Source: CAVZYN01 sp963779515 (GTDB lineage: Bacteria > Pseudomonadota > Alphaproteobacteria > Rhizobiales > Hyphomicrobiaceae). Taken from it: a stretch of 64,000 bases of DNA. Shown one piece after another: positions 62,237-64,000 of this stretch; within the stretch, counting starts at the first letter, position 1; every line of letters begins with the position of its first letter. Location: NCBI GenBank assembly GCA_963779515.1, contig CAVZYN010000002.1, positions 806,001 to 870,000 on the forward strand. Reading direction: 5' to 3'. A program made the translations under genes and the position numbers. The notes beneath the pieces were generated by a model. That model searched no databases and was not told where the DNA came from. It saw only the letters and a program-made list of their open reading frames with translations.

Positions 62237-62899
62237 GTGTCAATCGTAAGTGGTCACGCCATCATACAAAAGGGCGATTTCCTGACCGGGCATATCCGCA
62301 ATGGTCGCCGCATCGAGGTTTATGGCGATGTCGAAGGCACGATCGAAACCGAGACGCTGGTGATCCACGAAGGCGGCCAGGTGTTCGGAACGGTCAGGGC
62401 GCAATCCGTCGACGTGCGTGGCCTGCTGGAAGGTGAGGGCGTCATCAAGACCCTGATCGAGATCGGCGCGACCGGCAGCGTCGTCGGCAACATCCGCTAT
62501 GGGCGGATTGCGATGGCGCCCGGCGGCAATCTCAGCGCCGACCTACGCAACATTCCGCCGGAAATCGCCGGCGACTTTCAGATGACCGTCGCCAAGGGCC
62601 GTGCTGCCCGGGTGACGACTTCCGACATCACAGCCTTCGACCCAGACGATACGGCCGCCACGCTGCAGTTTCAGGTGACGCGCTGCCTCAATGGCCGCGT
62701 TGCATTCGCCGACGCGCCGGGCGCAGCGGTGACACAATTTTCGCAAGTCGATCTCAACGATGGCCGCGTCCATTTCGAACACGATGGTTCCGACTCCATC
62801 AGTGCCGGGTTCGATGTGATCGTCACCGATCATGCGGGTGCCACGTCGGGTGCGGCGCGGACGGTCAACGTTTCGGTGCGTCAGGCTTTCGCCGCTTAG
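62237..62899 (+). CDS. Bactofilin fused to a cadherin/CSPG-like domain
   Basis: A 220-residue protein. Residues 8-110 form the bactofilin right-handed beta-helix: IIQKGDFLTGHIRNGRRIEV, VEGTIETETLVIHEGGQVFG, GLLEGEGVIKTLIEIGATGS. Bactofilins are cytoplasmic polymers that shape cells and recruit wall enzymes. Residues 125-216 resemble a cadherin/CSPG-like repeat: ITAFDPDDTAATLQFQVTRC, QFSQVDLNDGRVHFEHDGSD and AGFDVIVTDHAGATSG, a type usually found in large extracellular adhesins. I know no such fusion in characterised bactofilins. A GAAAGGGAA precedes GTG 62237; a TTG at 62207 is less likely. Confidence 0.75.
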   Translation: MSIVSGHAIIQKGDFLTGHIRNGRRIEVYGDVEGTIETETLVIHEGGQVFGTVRAQSVDVRGLLEGEGVIKTLIEIGATGSVVGNIRYGRIAMAPGGNLSADLRNIPPEIAGDFQMTVAKGRAARVTTSDITAFDPDDTAATLQFQVTRCLNGRVAFADAPGAAVTQFSQVDLNDGRVHFEHDGSDSISAGFDVIVTDHAGATSGAARTVNVSVRQAFAA

Positions 62900-62912
62900 G
62901 ATGCCGCACGCG

Positions 62913-63836
62913 CTATGGCCACCGCACCAGGGGCGGCATCGACGAGAGGATGCTTTCAACGTTGCCGCCAGTCTTCAGGCCGAACGTGGTGCCACGGTCG
63001 TAGAGAAGATTGAATTCCACATAGCGGCCACGGCGGACGAGCTGCTCGTCGCGTTCGGCATCGCCATAGGGTTTTGACCAGTTGGCGCGGACGAGGCGCG
63101 GATAGATGTCGCGAAAGGCCCGGCCGACGTCCTGCGTGAACGCGAGGCCCGCCTCCCAACCACCGGCGGTCTCCTCGGGCGTCAAGTAGTCATAGAAGAT
63201 GCCGCCAACACCACGCATCTCCTTGCGGTGCGGCAGATAGAAGTATTCTTCGCACCAGGCCTTGTAGCGCTCGTAATCAGCGACGGCGTGCGCGGCGCAG
63301 GGCGCCTTCATCGCGGCATGAAACGCGATGGTGTCGGGGTCTTCCTGCGTGCGCCTGGCGTCGAGGACCGGCGTCAGATCCGCGCCGCCGCCGAACCACC
63401 ATTTTGAGGTGACGACGAAGCGCGTGTTCATGTGCACGGCGGGGATGTTCGGGTTGTTGGGATGGGCGATCAGCGAGATGCCGCTTGCCCAGAAGCGCGG
63501 ATCGGCTTCGGCGCCGTGCATTTGCTTGCGAAATTCTGGCGCGAACTCGCCGTGCACCGTCGATGTATGAACGCCGACTTTCTCGAATACGCGGCCATGC
63601 AGCATCGACATGACGCCACCGCCACCGGCCGCCCCGGTGTGGTCGGTGCGCTGCCAGGGCTTGCGCGTGAAGCGCGCCGGTTTATCCGCCCCGTGTGGTG
63701 CGGTGGCGGGAAGCTCGGCTTCAAGCGTCTCCAAGGCGTGGCAGATCTCGTCACGCAATTTTTCGAACCACGCGCGTGCAGCGGCTTTGCGGGCATCGAG
63801 GAGTTCAGGCGGCATCACGATTTCGGTGGCTGTCAT
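62913..63836 (-). CDS. hemF: Oxygen-dependent coproporphyrinogen III oxidase
   Basis: Aerobic heme synthesis: two oxidative decarboxylations of coproporphyrinogen III. The 307-residue protein contains GGGGVMSMLHGRVFEKVGVH, NPNIPAVHMNTRFVVTSKWW (His for metal/substrate binding), GGGADLTPVL, CEEYFYLPHRKEMRGVGGIF, and YVEFNLLYDRGTTFGL. ATG 63836 is the family start; the longer frame upstream to 63971 lacks conservation. Convergent with the bactofilin gene, 13 bases between stops. The remaining 164 bases to the window edge show no gene. Confidence 0.95.
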   Translation of the reverse strand: MTATEIVMPPELLDARKAAARAWFEKLRDEICHALETLEAELPATAPHGADKPARFTRKPWQRTDHTGAAGGGGVMSMLHGRVFEKVGVHTSTVHGEFAPEFRKQMHGAEADPRFWASGISLIAHPNNPNIPAVHMNTRFVVTSKWWFGGGADLTPVLDARRTQEDPDTIAFHAAMKAPCAAHAVADYERYKAWCEEYFYLPHRKEMRGVGGIFYDYLTPEETAGGWEAGLAFTQDVGRAFRDIYPRLVRANWSKPYGDAERDEQLVRRGRYVEFNLLYDRGTTFGLKTGGNVESILSSMPPLVRWP

Positions 63837-64000
63837 GCAGATTTCATCGGAGCGGGCATTGCCGGGATTTTCAAGCCCATCGGTGCACCAGTCGCGCGCC
63901 TGGGTCAACTGTCGTGCTTGAGCTCGATCAATTTTCCAGATACCGAAAGACATGCTGTCCAAAATCTTCACCTGGTTTGAAACGCGGATTGATCCGTTCG

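Noticed and set aside
1..64000. CRISPR arrays, rRNA/tRNA genes, prophage or insertion-sequence transposases
   Set aside because: None could be recognised by eye on either strand.

Overview
The window is GC-rich, densely coded chromosomal DNA from an alphaproteobacterium, most likely of the order Hyphomicrobiales (Rhizobiales). The main grounds are an ExoR-type Sel1 protein beside xthA and the core order erpA, dgt, argS, a SPOR protein, nagZ, scpA, scpB, tatABC, serS, surE and a LysM/LytM lipoprotein. A YfgM-like/bamB/der run and a NifU-like/yidD pair fit the same picture. Genus is not resolved. The palindromic repeats resemble those I associate with Bradyrhizobiaceae-like genomes, which is only a hint. 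No tRNA, rRNA, CRISPR array, transposase or phage gene was recognised.

Layout. 0-5.4 kb: membrane proteins (M48 peptidase fragment, DUF898), a flavin-oxidase-like protein, ExoR-like regulator, xthA. 5.4-20.6 kb: the housekeeping block from erpA to the NlpD-like protein, with an iron-type ABC ATPase inserted between scpB and tatA. 20.7-33.3 kb: accessory stretch with three related toxin-antitoxin loci, a PIN-domain protein and mazEF. Between them lie pqiA, grxD-bolA, rhlE, a CoxE-like VWA protein, small secreted proteins and ilvC, and several non-coding repeats. 33.3-43.2 kb: LysE exporters, a GST, yfgM-like/bamB/der (outer-membrane assembly and ribosome biogenesis), patatin, hisI, NifU-like, yidD and an MFS transporter. 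43.8-49.7 kb: a histidine-kinase-like hybrid without an ATPase domain, gamma-glutamyltransferase, a double OsmC protein, and an HlyC-like protein without catalytic residues. 49.9-57.9 kb: a hydroxycinnamate-type catabolic cluster (feruloyl-CoA synthase, VOC protein, partial Liv-type ABC importer), then a metallo-hydrolase and an SHMT-like PLP enzyme. 58-64 kb: lipoprotein, MOSC, NnrU, a transglycosylase-like protein, a TonB-like protein, a bactofilin fused to a cadherin/CSPG-like domain, and hemF.

How the genes connect. TatABC can export the twin-arginine solute-binding protein encoded at 52.5 kb. ErpA, Grx4, BolA and the NifU-like scaffold all serve Fe-S metabolism. The SPOR protein, NagZ, the NlpD-like factor, BamB and the transglycosylase-like/TonB/bactofilin group all act on the envelope.

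The most important caution is that nine well-conserved genes carry a single-base frameshift that leaves both halves recognisable: argS, the SPOR gene, scpB, tatA, tatB, the yfgM-like gene, ggt, the Liv binding-protein gene and the MOSC gene. Several are normally essential, so uncorrected sequencing indels are the likeliest explanation. I annotate these as single genes with a shift. The most interesting biology is the bactofilin fusion and its neighbours, the ATPase-less kinase-like hybrid, the catalytically empty HlyC homologue, a roughly 110-bp dispersed repeat in three copies, and a toxin gene with an out-of-frame internal deletion.
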